IMG/VR virus record: IMGVR_UViG_3300028800_000348
Coordinates: 1 to 20,679 of that record
Length of the DNA: 20,679 bases
Direction: 5' to 3' (one strand)
Origin: a virus
In this document: piece by piece, positions 7,192-13,693 of the stretch
How positions within the stretch are numbered: position 1 is the first letter of the stretch
Layout of the letters: every line of letters starts with the position of its first letter
Program-made: the position numbers and the translations under genes
The notes under the pieces: model-generated
Told to the model about the DNA's origin: nothing
Databases searched by the model: none
Seen by the model: the letters and a program-made list of their open reading frames with translations, nothing else

Positions 7192-8619
7192 TTACGAGGC
7201 CTGCAGCGCCGGGTTCTCGAAGGCGATGTCCACGGTGATGAACTTCGCGTAGCCGAACGGCTGCACGCGCACCTTCACCGGCAGCTCCTGATCGGCGTTG
7301 ACGTTGTGCGTGCGGTCGACCAGCACGTAGGCCTTGGTCACGTGGCCTGCGAGCCCGCTGGTGAGCTCCGAGTTGACGTAGGCCTCGATGGTGCGGGCCT
7401 GCTTCTCGGTCACCGCGCCGGGGTTCTGGTCGGTGTCGGTCTGCAGCACCAGGCTGTCGTTCAGGAAGTGCAGCAGCGCCGCGCGGGCGATGGTGCAGGC
7501 CTTGTCCATCACCCGTCGGTTCTGCACGAAGGTGAAGTCCGAGCCAGGAGGCGCCAGCATGCGGCCCTGGGTGATCCAGAAGCCGGGCATGCCGATGATC
7601 GTGCGCAGCGTGGTGAGGCGCGCGGCGTCGAGCGCGGGCGTCACCTGCTCGTCGCGCTGCAGCGCCAGGACGCCCGTGAGCGCACCAGTGGCCACGCGGC
7701 CGAGGTCCTCGTGGATGGGCACCTGGGCGATGCGCGCGGCGACCTCCCAGGCGCTCGAGCGGTGCAGCTCGAGCCCGGTGACGGTCGAGAGCAGCGTCGC
7801 CGTGTCGGCGCAGGCCATCACGCGCTTCGAAGTGGTGCTCGCGAAGCCGGCGATCACGTTCGCATCGGTGTCGTGCGGCACCTCGATGATCGCGAAGGCG
7901 TAGCGGAAGTTGGCCGCCGCGCCGGCGAGGATGGTGTCCAGCGCCGCCGCCATGGACGCAGCCGCGGAAACCGTCGCGGCCGGGCCGACCACGTGCACGC
8001 AGTCCCAGAGTCGCGTGTCGGTGAGAATGGCCGCGAGCGCGCTCTCGAGCGCGGTGAGGTCGAACAGTGGCGCAGTGGTGGCGAAGCTGTAGACGTCGCC
8101 CACCACGAAGTCGGTGCCGCTGCCGTCGGTGAACGTGAGCGTCACGTTGGTGCCGGGGATCACGTACACGCCGCCCACCGGGACCGCGACCTCCTGGGAC
8201 CAGGTGTTGCCGCCGTCCAGCGAGTAGATGAAGGCCGCGGTCACGGCCGCAAGGGTTGCGCCGCCGCGGGTGATCTTCACCTTCACGTCGTACGAGTCGT
8301 ACGCCGCGCCGCTCGCGACCAGGACCGCGACGCCGGTGCCGACCTGGGTCACCGAGCCACAGGCGCCCGCCGTGCTGGAGGCGATGCGTGCGCCGAGGAC
8401 CGGGCCGCCGGCGATGTCCAGGCTCAGCGCCAGCGCGTCAACGAGCGGGCCAGCGCCGAGCGTTTCCACCAGCGTGTTCTTGTCGTTGAACGAGTAGATC
8501 TCGTTCGCCGTGCCCTGCGAGCAGATGCCGACCTTGAGGACGACGTTGTCGGTGGACTGCGGGACGAGGCCAAGGGCGCCGTCTCCGATTTGTTCAGTCA
8601 CATCTGGAAGCGTGGACAT
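7192..8619 (-). CDS. Contractile tail sheath protein (Mu gpL-like)
   Basis: This 475-aa protein is close in length to the Mu sheath. The N-terminus resembles phage sheath proteins of the DUF2586 type (LPDVTEQIGDGALGLVPQST, then KVGICSQGTANEIYSF). Residues about 90-183 form a beta-rich stretch with SLDGGNTWSQEVAVPVGGVY, an Ig-like surface insertion common in sheaths. The C-terminal part (NRRVMDKACTIARAALLHFLND, then AYVNSELTSGLAG) is the conserved core that ends in the handshake region. It contracts to drive the tube through the host envelope. The presence of a sheath establishes a myovirus-type tail. The gene has its own Shine-Dalgarno (GGAG, 10-base spacer) after a 59-base gap that contains a small hairpin. 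Confidence 0.92.
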   Translation of the reverse strand: MSTLPDVTEQIGDGALGLVPQSTDNVVLKVGICSQGTANEIYSFNDKNTLVETLGAGPLVDALALSLDIAGGPVLGARIASSTAGACGSVTQVGTGVAVLVASGAAYDSYDVKVKITRGGATLAAVTAAFIYSLDGGNTWSQEVAVPVGGVYVIPGTNVTLTFTDGSGTDFVVGDVYSFATTAPLFDLTALESALAAILTDTRLWDCVHVVGPAATVSAAASMAAALDTILAGAAANFRYAFAIIEVPHDTDANVIAGFASTTSKRVMACADTATLLSTVTGLELHRSSAWEVAARIAQVPIHEDLGRVATGALTGVLALQRDEQVTPALDAARLTTLRTIIGMPGFWITQGRMLAPPGSDFTFVQNRRVMDKACTIARAALLHFLNDSLVLQTDTDQNPGAVTEKQARTIEAYVNSELTSGLAGHVTKAYVLVDRTHNVNADQELPVKVRVQPFGYAKFITVDIAFENPALQAS

Positions 8620-8635
8620 GGTTGGTGTTCTCCGC

Positions 8636-8649
8636 GCGGCTCATGCCGC
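8636..8649 (-). other. Small hairpin 5' of the sheath Shine-Dalgarno
   Basis: GCGGC (8636-8640) and GCCGC (8645-8649) pair as a perfect 5-bp stem with a 4-base loop. In the transcript the stem ends two to three bases before the GGAG of the sheath gene. The 59-base gap holds nothing else recognisable. It may protect or shape the leader of an abundant transcript; the GC-rich background makes chance occurrence possible. Confidence 0.35.
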
Positions 8650-8678
8650 TGCAGGTGGGTTTGCCGCGAAGGTGGAGC

Positions 8679-9221
8679 TCAGCCGCCGTTCTCTTCGGTC
8701 GGCGGGTTGCCCGGCGTCTCGAGCTCGGGCGTCTCGGGGATGCTCGTGACGACCGCGGTCGGGTTGACCTGGTCGAGCACGGGGAACGCGAATTCGAAGT
8801 TGCCGACCCAGACCTCGCCAAGGTTCGACCAGGCCTGGTCAAGCCAGCCGCCGTCGAGCAGCTTGTAGCCCTTGGGCGCGATCTGGGTGATGTCGAGGTC
8901 CTGCGCGATGCCCAGGTGAATCGCAGCCAGCACCTGGGCGACGAGCGTCTCCGTGCTCGGGATGTCGGCGCCCCAGCAGTGCACCTGCACGCCGGCGTAG
9001 CGCACCATCAGCTGGCGCCCGGCCCAGGTCTTGTTGCCCGAGCCATCCACGCGCGCGACGGTGGTGCCGTTCGTGCGCTCCGCTGGACCGAACTTGTCCC
9101 GCGTGGGCACGAAAACCACGCGCGGGGGCACGGCGTCGGCCGCGAGCTGCTTCATGCCGATGATCACCGGCGTGCTGCCGAGGCGCGCGGTGACGGCGTT
9201 GACGACGTCCTGGATGGCCAT
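8679..9221 (-). CDS. Mu gp37-like protein (DUF1834-type), probable tail terminator
   Basis: This 180-aa protein starts in a TGATG overlap with the virion morphogenesis gene. It has MAIQDVVNAVTARLG, then VPPRVVFVPTRDKFGP, and VRYAGVQVHCWGADIPSTETLVAQVLAAIH. This is the helix-strand-strand layout of tail terminator/gp37-like proteins that cap the tube at the neck. The region around WVGNFEFAFPVLDQ is a further core strand. The C-terminal tail (PETPELETPGNPPTEENGG) is Pro/Glu-rich and likely flexible. It sits right before the sheath gene, as in Mu. Mu carries a tiny gp38 at this point; no counterpart is visible here. The function is inferred from fold style and position. Confidence 0.75.
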   Translation of the reverse strand: MAIQDVVNAVTARLGSTPVIIGMKQLAADAVPPRVVFVPTRDKFGPAERTNGTTVARVDGSGNKTWAGRQLMVRYAGVQVHCWGADIPSTETLVAQVLAAIHLGIAQDLDITQIAPKGYKLLDGGWLDQAWSNLGEVWVGNFEFAFPVLDQVNPTAVVTSIPETPELETPGNPPTEENGG

Positions 9222-9784
9222 CAGATCCCGAAGAGGGTCTCCATGAACGCCGCGACCTCGTCGTCGAAGTCGGCGAGCCAGACGGGGCCGAGATCGTTCT
9301 CCGGCACCATCTGGCGCTGGGGAATGATCACCTGCTTCGTCTTCACCCAGTGCCCATTGGGCAGCTTGAAGATCAGGTAGTTCGAGCCCACCTTCCGGGT
9401 GCGCTTGATGGTGTTGTCGTTGGCATCCTCGCGGTAGGTCGTGACCTTCCGCGCGCCGGTTGCCTTGATCGTCGCGCCGTACTGGTGCACGCCCGCGTAC
9501 TTCACGGCCGTGGTCAGCCGGAAGTTGTCGCCGGCGGCCTTGAAGTTGAAGCTGTTCGCGAGGCGCCCCGTGTCGCGCAGCGTCTGGCCGCCCCGCCCTG
9601 CAGGCGCCCAGGCGCGGCCGTACGGATCCACGCCCTGCTCGAACTCCAGGCCCACGCGGGTCTGCGCGGCCGCGCCCAGCAGCTGGTTCAGCTCGCGCTT
9701 CGCACCGGCGCCGCCGAGCTCACGCAGCGCCTGCTCGAGCTGGCGCGCCTGGCCGTTGTCGCCAACGATCCGGAGCAGCGGCAC
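9221..9784 (-). CDS. Phage virion morphogenesis protein (Mu gpG / P2 gpS-like)
   Basis: This 187-aa protein starts from GTG at 9784-9782; the ATG at 9789 is out of frame. The family signature is clear: RVGLEFEQGVDPYGRAWAPA, then GGQTLRDTGRLANSF, and later VKYAGVHQYGA. These are hallmarks of the virion morphogenesis family, involved in tail completion and head-tail joining. In Mu the corresponding gene (G) lies between F and I in the head cluster. Here it follows the gp36-like gene, so the order differs. The ending (VWLADFDDEVAAFMETLFGI) is typical of the family. It overlaps the next gene by TGATG. The gap to the gp36-like gene is only 4 bases, so translation is likely coupled. Confidence 0.88.
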   Translation of the reverse strand: MPLLRIVGDNGQARQLEQALRELGGAGAKRELNQLLGAAAQTRVGLEFEQGVDPYGRAWAPAGRGGQTLRDTGRLANSFNFKAAGDNFRLTTAVKYAGVHQYGATIKATGARKVTTYREDANDNTIKRTRKVGSNYLIFKLPNGHWVKTKQVIIPQRQMVPENDLGPVWLADFDDEVAAFMETLFGI

Positions 9785-9788
9785 GGCA

Positions 9789-10187
9789 TCACCAGCCTCG
9801 AGGCGTGTCGGAGATCACCAGCGGCGCCGCCGGCGAGGTGCCGTCTGGCGTGCTGTCGACGAGCGCGGGGGCCACCACGCCATTGGACACGTCACGGAGC
9901 CAGCGCATCGCGTCGTCGTAGCCCTTCACGATGATCTGGTCCGCGCCGTTCTCCGGGTTGAAGCCGCGCGCCTTGAGCAGGTCGTATGCAGCGATCCCGC
10001 AGACCGCGCGCTTCAGCCCGGTGTCCGGCGTGACGATGGGCAGCGTGTACCTCGCCCGCAGGTAGCCGTCCGCGACACCGCTTGCGGCGTCGAGAGCGGC
10101 CTGCTGCACCGTGCCCGAGATCCCCGCCAGAGCTGCAGCGGAGATCCCGAACGAGGTCAGGTCTGTGGGCGAGGCGTAGCTGCTCAT
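9789..10187 (-). CDS. Mu gp36-like protein (DUF1320), head-tail connector candidate
   Basis: This 132-aa protein begins MSSYASPTDLTSFGISAAAL. It has the DUF1320 pattern ASGVADGYLRARYTLPI followed by KRAVCGIAAYDLL and a YDDAMRWLRDVSNG helix. This family is found next to the major head gene in Mu-like phages and resembles head-completion adaptor proteins (HK97 gp6-like). It probably sits on the portal ring to join head to tail; this is inferred. The final 25 residues are loop-like. It starts three bases after the gp35-like stop. Confidence 0.88.
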   Translation of the reverse strand: MSSYASPTDLTSFGISAAALAGISGTVQQAALDAASGVADGYLRARYTLPIVTPDTGLKRAVCGIAAYDLLKARGFNPENGADQIIVKGYDDAMRWLRDVSNGVVAPALVDSTPDGTSPAAPLVISDTPRGW

Positions 10188-10190
10188 GGG

Positions 10191-10418
10191 TTACTTCGTG
10201 GTGTCCTGCTTCGCCGGGTCCTTCGCGGGCTGCTTCGCGGGCTGCTTCGCGGGGGGCTCGGGCTCTTCGGCAGGGGCCTCCACGCACACGATGTTGCCGT
10301 CGGCCTTGATCGCCGCGAGCTGCTTCTCGTCGACGTCGATCTCCGTGTTGCCGTCGGGGATGAACTTGCCGGCGCGGCGGTGGCCGCCCTTCATGCGCGA
10401 ACAGACGATGACCTTCAT
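10191..10418 (-). CDS. Mu gp35-like small protein with Lys/Pro/Ala repeat tail
   Basis: This 75-aa protein is found where Mu has gp35. The N-terminal 50 residues (MKVIVCSRMKGGHRRAGKFI, then DGNTEIDVDEKQLAAIKADG) form a compact domain seen in HI1506/gp35-type Mu-like proteins. The rest is a charged low-complexity tail of PAKQ-like units encoded by 12-bp tandem repeats. The function of the family is not established; a capsid-associated or connector role is only suggested by location. It has its own Shine-Dalgarno (GAGG, 7-base spacer) after a 55-base gap with a hairpin. Confidence 0.75.
   Translation of the reverse strand: MKVIVCSRMKGGHRRAGKFIPDGNTEIDVDEKQLAAIKADGNIVCVEAPAEEPEPPAKQPAKQPAKDPAKQDTTK
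10206..10253 (-). repeat. Four 12-bp tandem repeats in the gp35-like gene
   Basis: Four consecutive 12-base units occur here, the last two identical (plus-strand ctgcttcgcggg at 10230-10241 and 10242-10253). Two diverged copies come first (10206-10217 and 10218-10229). They encode the repeating Lys-Gln/Asp-Pro-Ala tail. The unit is in frame, so the copy number could vary between related phages without breaking the gene. Confidence 0.85.
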
Positions 10419-10429
10419 GGGTGGACCTC

Positions 10430-10459
10430 GGCGGCGAGCTCGAGCTGCAGCCCGCCGCC
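10430..10459 (-). other. Hairpin between major capsid and gp35-like genes
   Basis: GGCGGCG (10430-10436) and CGCCGCC (10453-10459) form a perfect 7-bp stem around a 16-base loop; the loop contains the self-complementary AGCTCGAGCT. It lies in the 55-base gap just after the major capsid stop. No T-run follows in the direction of transcription, so it is not a standard terminator. It could be a processing or 3'-protection element lowering expression of the genes beyond the capsid. The evidence is structural only. Confidence 0.4.
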
Positions 10460-10473
10460 AGCTTGGGGTTGGG

Positions 10474-11415
10474 TTACGCGATCTTCAGGCGAGCGGCGAG
10501 CCACCAGGGGCCGTAGCCCGCGGCGCCGCGCGCGCGCACGCCCGCGAGGTACTCGTCCACGTCGAACACGTGGGGGTCCTCGGGGTTGTAGCGCGGCGTG
10601 AACACCGCCGGGTCGCGCTCCTGGAAGATGAACGGCTTCACCGGCATGCGGCAGTCCAGCAGATACACGTAGTCGGGCGTGTCCGCGAGGCGGCCCGAGG
10701 TGACCACGTCGGCCATGCCCTTGAGCTGGTTGTCGATGGCCGCGGCCGCGTTCGAGCCCACCGCCTGGGCGATGATCGTGGCGTTGAAGATCTGCTTCGC
10801 CTTGTACTCGGACTGCGGCGGCACCAGCAGGACGTTCGGGTTCACGTCGAGCGGGTCGCCGTTCGCGCCCTTGAACGCGCGCATCTTGGCGAAGGCGTCG
10901 GCGATGTTGTCCGAGGTGAGACCGCCCGAGCTCGAGTAGTCGATGTCGTTCGACTGGGTCGCCGAGTTCGGGTTGTCCATGTCCACCGGGTGGTCGGTGT
11001 CGAAGAAGTACTGGTTGTCGTACACCGTGGTGGAGCTCGCGGCCTTGAGGGCAGCGATCACCAGGTTCTCGGGCCAGAGCTTCGAGGACACGCCCATCAT
11101 GCGGACGTAGTCGGAGTACATGCCCGCGGTGTCGTCCTCGAGCTTGGTGCGGCGGATGCCGACGGTGAGCTCGTAGAGCTCGTTCACCAGGCGCTGGGCG
11201 CGCAGGCTGAGCTGGTTGATGACGCGCGGGCCGTACCACTTGCGGAGCAGCGGCACGAGGTCGAGCCAGCCGTAGACCTCGTCCTCATGGACGGAGGTCT
11301 TCTTGCTGGCGATCTTCTCCCAGATGGTTCCCTGGTTCTGCAGGGCCTCCTGGAACTGGAGGTCGAGGCCATGGAAGAAGGACTCGAGCAGCGAGGGCGT
11401 CAACGGCGTGGGCAT
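10474..11415 (-). CDS. Major capsid protein (Mu gpT-like)
   Basis: This 313-aa protein clearly belongs to the Mu-like major head subunit gpT family. It begins MPTPLTPSLLESFFHGLDLQ. The ASKKTSVHEDEVYGWLDLVPLLRKW segment near residues 36-60 is the family hallmark, followed by GIRRTKLEDDTAGMYSDYVR. The central FDTDHPVDMDNPNS is also typical of gpT proteins, as is the ending VRARGAAGYGPWWLAARLKIA. It builds the HK97-fold icosahedral shell with the help of the nested scaffold and the I-like protease encoded upstream. The gene has a 62-base leader with a hairpin and a GGAG Shine-Dalgarno 6 bases from ATG, which fits high expression. Confidence 0.95.
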   Translation of the reverse strand: MPTPLTPSLLESFFHGLDLQFQEALQNQGTIWEKIASKKTSVHEDEVYGWLDLVPLLRKWYGPRVINQLSLRAQRLVNELYELTVGIRRTKLEDDTAGMYSDYVRMMGVSSKLWPENLVIAALKAASSTTVYDNQYFFDTDHPVDMDNPNSATQSNDIDYSSSGGLTSDNIADAFAKMRAFKGANGDPLDVNPNVLLVPPQSEYKAKQIFNATIIAQAVGSNAAAAIDNQLKGMADVVTSGRLADTPDYVYLLDCRMPVKPFIFQERDPAVFTPRYNPEDPHVFDVDEYLAGVRARGAAGYGPWWLAARLKIA

Positions 11416-11427
11416 GGTGGTCTCCGT

Positions 11428-11443
11428 GGGCGCGAGGGCGCCC
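11428..11443 (-). other. Hairpin 5' of the major capsid Shine-Dalgarno
   Basis: GGGCGC (11428-11433) and GCGCCC (11438-11443) are exact complements around a 4-base loop. The hairpin lies just upstream of the GGAG of the major capsid gene, with the same placement as the hairpin before the sheath gene. The rest of the 62-base gap shows no promoter I would support. It is possibly an mRNA-stabilising or RBS-exposing structure. Confidence 0.45.
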
Positions 11444-11477
11444 GGTCAGGTGTTCGGCGTGTGTGGTTGAGCCCTGG

Positions 11478-11918
11478 TTACAGGCCGATGCCGAGGAGCA
11501 CCTGCACGGTGCCGTCGGCGTTGAGGTCGTGGATCTTCCCGGCGCGCGAGCGCGAGGCCGAGCCGTCGGTCTTGGCCACCGTCTGGTCGTCGACCCAGTA
11601 GCAGTCCTTGCCGATGTCGGCCTGGTGGATCTGGTCGGTCGACGTGCTGTTGTTGAACGAGAACACGCCGGCCTCGGCGGTGCAGTACAGCGCGCCGTCG
11701 GCGCCGCCGGTGTTGTCGACGGGCTGGCCGTCGCCCGGGTCGGCCACGCCCACCGAGATGAGGCCGGTGGCCGCGGTGGCGGGCGCGAGGTAGCCGCCGT
11801 TCAGCACCACGCCGGCGCCAGGGTAGATCTTCACGCTGGCCTTCACCGGGCGCGTCTGGCGCATGGAGAGGACTTCGGTGCCGTTGCGGGGCATCTTCTT
11901 CGCGGCGGACAGGGACAT
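11478..11918 (-). CDS. Capsid decoration-like protein (DUF2190-type)
   Basis: This 146-aa protein lies between the protease/scaffold and the major capsid. It has GAGVVLNGGYLAPATAATGL, then NSTSTDQIHQADIGKDCYWVDDQTVAKTD, and ends RAGKIHDLNADGTVQVLLGI. Small beta-rich proteins of this kind (DUF2190-like) occupy this slot in many Mu-like and lambda-like head clusters and are regarded as head decoration or stabilisation proteins. GAGG lies about 8 bases before its ATG. The exact family is judged from pattern and place; it could also be a minor head protein of unknown role. Confidence 0.75.
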   Translation of the reverse strand: MSLSAAKKMPRNGTEVLSMRQTRPVKASVKIYPGAGVVLNGGYLAPATAATGLISVGVADPGDGQPVDNTGGADGALYCTAEAGVFSFNNSTSTDQIHQADIGKDCYWVDDQTVAKTDGSASRSRAGKIHDLNADGTVQVLLGIGL

Positions 11919-11954
11919 GGTTCGTTCCTCGTGTGTTGGTGAGTGTGGGAGCGG

Positions 11955-12485
11955 TTACGCCTGGGCGGCGTCCGCCTTCTTCTTGGCGAGGAAGTCCTTC
12001 TCGGAGATCCCCAGCATCTTCGCGACGGCCTTGTCGTCGGCGCTGAGCGTGGCCAGGTCGCCGTTGGGCTCGGTCTTCTTCTCGTCGCCCGGCTTCGTCT
12101 CCTTGGTGGTGACGAGCTTGGGCGCGTCCTTCAGGAACGCCTTGAGCATGGCCACGTCCTTCTTGCCGTGCTCGAGCCAGAAGGCCTTCTGCGCCGGCGT
12201 GATCTTGCCGTCGCGCACGCCGCCGTCGACGAGCGCGGCGACTTCCTTGTCGGCCTGCTCGGCCTTGAGCTTGGCGAGCTCGGCCTCCGCGGCGTCGAAC
12301 TTGTCGGCCTTCGCCTTGAGCGCGGCCACGATGCCCTTGGCCTCGGACACGTCCTTGGCGCCGGTGAGCTTCACCAGGTCCTGCTCGAGCTCGTCGTGGC
12401 GGGTCTCGCGCGCGTGGAGCACGGCGAGCGCCTCAGCCTCGGTGGAGTCGTCCTTCAGGCCCAGCTTCGCGAGCAGCGTCTTCAT
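11955..12485 (-). CDS. Nested head scaffold protein (Mu gpZ-like internal start)
   Basis: An in-frame ATG at 12485-12483 corresponds to Met163 of the protease. It is preceded by GAGGAG at 12500-12495 with a 9-base spacer, a strong Shine-Dalgarno. The product would be 176 aa, starting MKTLLAKLGLKDDSTEAEAL, with a coiled-coil-rich middle and the C-terminal ISEKDFLAKKKADAAQA. In Mu, gene Z is made from such an internal start at the 3' end of gene I, giving an excess of scaffold over protease. The match in design supports a real nested gene. Direct proof needs N-terminal data. Confidence 0.8.
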   Translation of the reverse strand: MKTLLAKLGLKDDSTEAEALAVLHARETRHDELEQDLVKLTGAKDVSEAKGIVAALKAKADKFDAAEAELAKLKAEQADKEVAALVDGGVRDGKITPAQKAFWLEHGKKDVAMLKAFLKDAPKLVTTKETKPGDEKKTEPNGDLATLSADDKAVAKMLGISEKDFLAKKKADAAQA

Positions 12486-12971
12486 GGTCGGTTTCTCCTC
12501 TTCGCCCGCGTGGGGCTTGGTGGTGGCCGCCACGAGCGGCTGCTGGCCGTGCGTCGCGGGGTCGTTCGTCAGCGCGATGTTCTTGAGCTCGAGCACGCGG
12601 CGCGTCGCCAGGTCGAAGTGGAACGCCGGGCTGAAGTAGCGGTACTCGCCGTTCTTCAGGTACTCGCTGGCGCGCGGCGTCCAGCGGACATCGGTGGCCC
12701 AGAGGCCGTCCGCGCGCAGCTCGATCTTGTACCAGCCAGCCGCGGGCGCTCCCGTGGGCAGCGGCGGGTTCTCGAGGGACGCGTGCTCGTAGTCGAGCGA
12801 GTACTCGATGCCGCGCCGCTCCGATGCAGCCAGCACCGCTTTCGCCGCGGCCTGGTCGAAGAGGAACCTGCCCTTCTCGGTGCCCGCTTCTCCGAGCGCG
12901 AAGATCTTGAACTCCTTCGGCGGCTCCTTGCTGGCGTCCAGGATGGCAGTGGCGAGCTTGGCGAGCAGCAT
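11955..12971 (-). CDS. Head maturation protease with fused scaffold (Mu gpI-like)
   Basis: This protein has 338 aa. I take the ATG at 12971-12969, which overlaps the gpF stop as TGATG; an in-frame extension to 13046 lies inside gpF and is not needed. The N-terminal half is protease: SLDYEHAS (candidate catalytic His63), GWYKIELRADGLWATDVRWT, and EYRYFSPAF (candidate Ser114). This resembles the gpI/U35-like assemblin prohead proteases. The second half is helical and highly charged (DKFDAAEAELAKLKAEQADK) and acts as scaffold. A strong internal start at 12485 allows separate production of the scaffold. The catalytic assignments are inferred from motif spacing. Confidence 0.9.
   Translation of the reverse strand: MLLAKLATAILDASKEPPKEFKIFALGEAGTEKGRFLFDQAAAKAVLAASERRGIEYSLDYEHASLENPPLPTGAPAAGWYKIELRADGLWATDVRWTPRASEYLKNGEYRYFSPAFHFDLATRRVLELKNIALTNDPATHGQQPLVAATTKPHAGEEEKPTMKTLLAKLGLKDDSTEAEALAVLHARETRHDELEQDLVKLTGAKDVSEAKGIVAALKAKADKFDAAEAELAKLKAEQADKEVAALVDGGVRDGKITPAQKAFWLEHGKKDVAMLKAFLKDAPKLVTTKETKPGDEKKTEPNGDLATLSADDKAVAKMLGISEKDFLAKKKADAAQA
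12495..12500 (-). promoter_or_regulatory. Shine-Dalgarno of the nested scaffold start
   Basis: On the minus strand GAGGAG lies 9 bases before the internal ATG at 12485. It is among the strongest Shine-Dalgarno matches in the window, although it sits inside a coding region, and it decides the call of the nested gene. Confidence 0.75.
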
Positions 12972-13693
12972 CAGGTCCTCTTCTTCTCCTTGGCCTCGTA
13001 GGCCTGGCGCAGCTCCGGCGGGTACTTCGACAGGTCTGGCGTCCACGGCTTCTCGACGTTGCCGAAGCCGTCCAGCGCCTCAACCGCCGGCGCCTTCTCA
13101 GCGATGCCCATGGCCTCGGCCTGCGTGCGCGTGAGCGCGAGCAGGTGCGAGCGGCAGCCGAAGTGCAGCGGCGGCTGGTGCGACTTCCACGCCGGGTCGT
13201 CCGCCGGGAGGATGGTGCCGTTCCAGTGCTCGCAGACCAACGTGGTCCGTCCGTCGAGCACCGCCGAGTACTTCCAGAACGGCCGGCGCTTCAGCACCAC
13301 CGGGTTCTGCAGCATCTCCACCGTGCCCGCGCCGTACGCGTGCTGAACGTTGGTGCGGAAGATGGTCTCCAGCCGCGCCGGGTTCTTCCGGCCCCAGTGC
13401 TGCTCGAGCTGCGCGCCCACGTCCCGCTTGAACTCGTCGAACGTGGTGCCGCTGGCGACGGCCTTGTCGAGCGCCTCCCAGACCTCGTTCACCAGGTCGA
13501 GCTCGGCGACGCCGGCGATCACGAACGCCTGCTCATGCGAGGCCTGCACCAGCGCCTTGAACACATCCCAGCCCATGGGCACGCGGGCGCGGAACGCGCG
13601 CACCGCCTGCTCGAACTGCAGCGGATCTGCGGCTGGCTCCGGCTCGTCGTCGCCCGTGGGGCTGGCGATCAGCTTCGCCAGGTCCTCAAGCAT
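12971..13693 (-). CDS. Minor head protein, Mu gpF / SPP1 gp7-like
   Basis: This 240-aa protein overlaps the portal gene by 8 bases. The family signature is clear: RLETIFRTNVQHAYGAG at about residues 108-123 and YSAVLDGRTTLVCEHWNGTI at 142-161. Next comes HQPPLHFGCRS at 172-182. The C154/H156 and H172/H177/C180/H183 set is characteristic of phage Mu F-like head morphogenesis proteins and may bind a metal. Such proteins are few per virion, associate with the portal, and may be injected with the DNA. The protein is shorter than Mu gpF, which is a common state in this group. The C-terminus ends EAKEKKRT. Confidence 0.9.
   Translation of the reverse strand: MLEDLAKLIASPTGDDEPEPAADPLQFEQAVRAFRARVPMGWDVFKALVQASHEQAFVIAGVAELDLVNEVWEALDKAVASGTTFDEFKRDVGAQLEQHWGRKNPARLETIFRTNVQHAYGAGTVEMLQNPVVLKRRPFWKYSAVLDGRTTLVCEHWNGTILPADDPAWKSHQPPLHFGCRSHLLALTRTQAEAMGIAEKAPAVEALDGFGNVEKPWTPDLSKYPPELRQAYEAKEKKRT

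Noticed and set aside
6814-8868. 684-codon open frame on the plus strand
   Set aside because: It lies antisense to the sheath, tube and gp37-like genes. Its product is rich in Arg, Gly, Val, His and Asp with no domain pattern, as expected for the mirror frame of GC-rich coding DNA.
10206-10253. Possible CRISPR-like or regulatory repeat
   Set aside because: The units are contiguous, in frame and without spacers; they encode a low-complexity protein tail.
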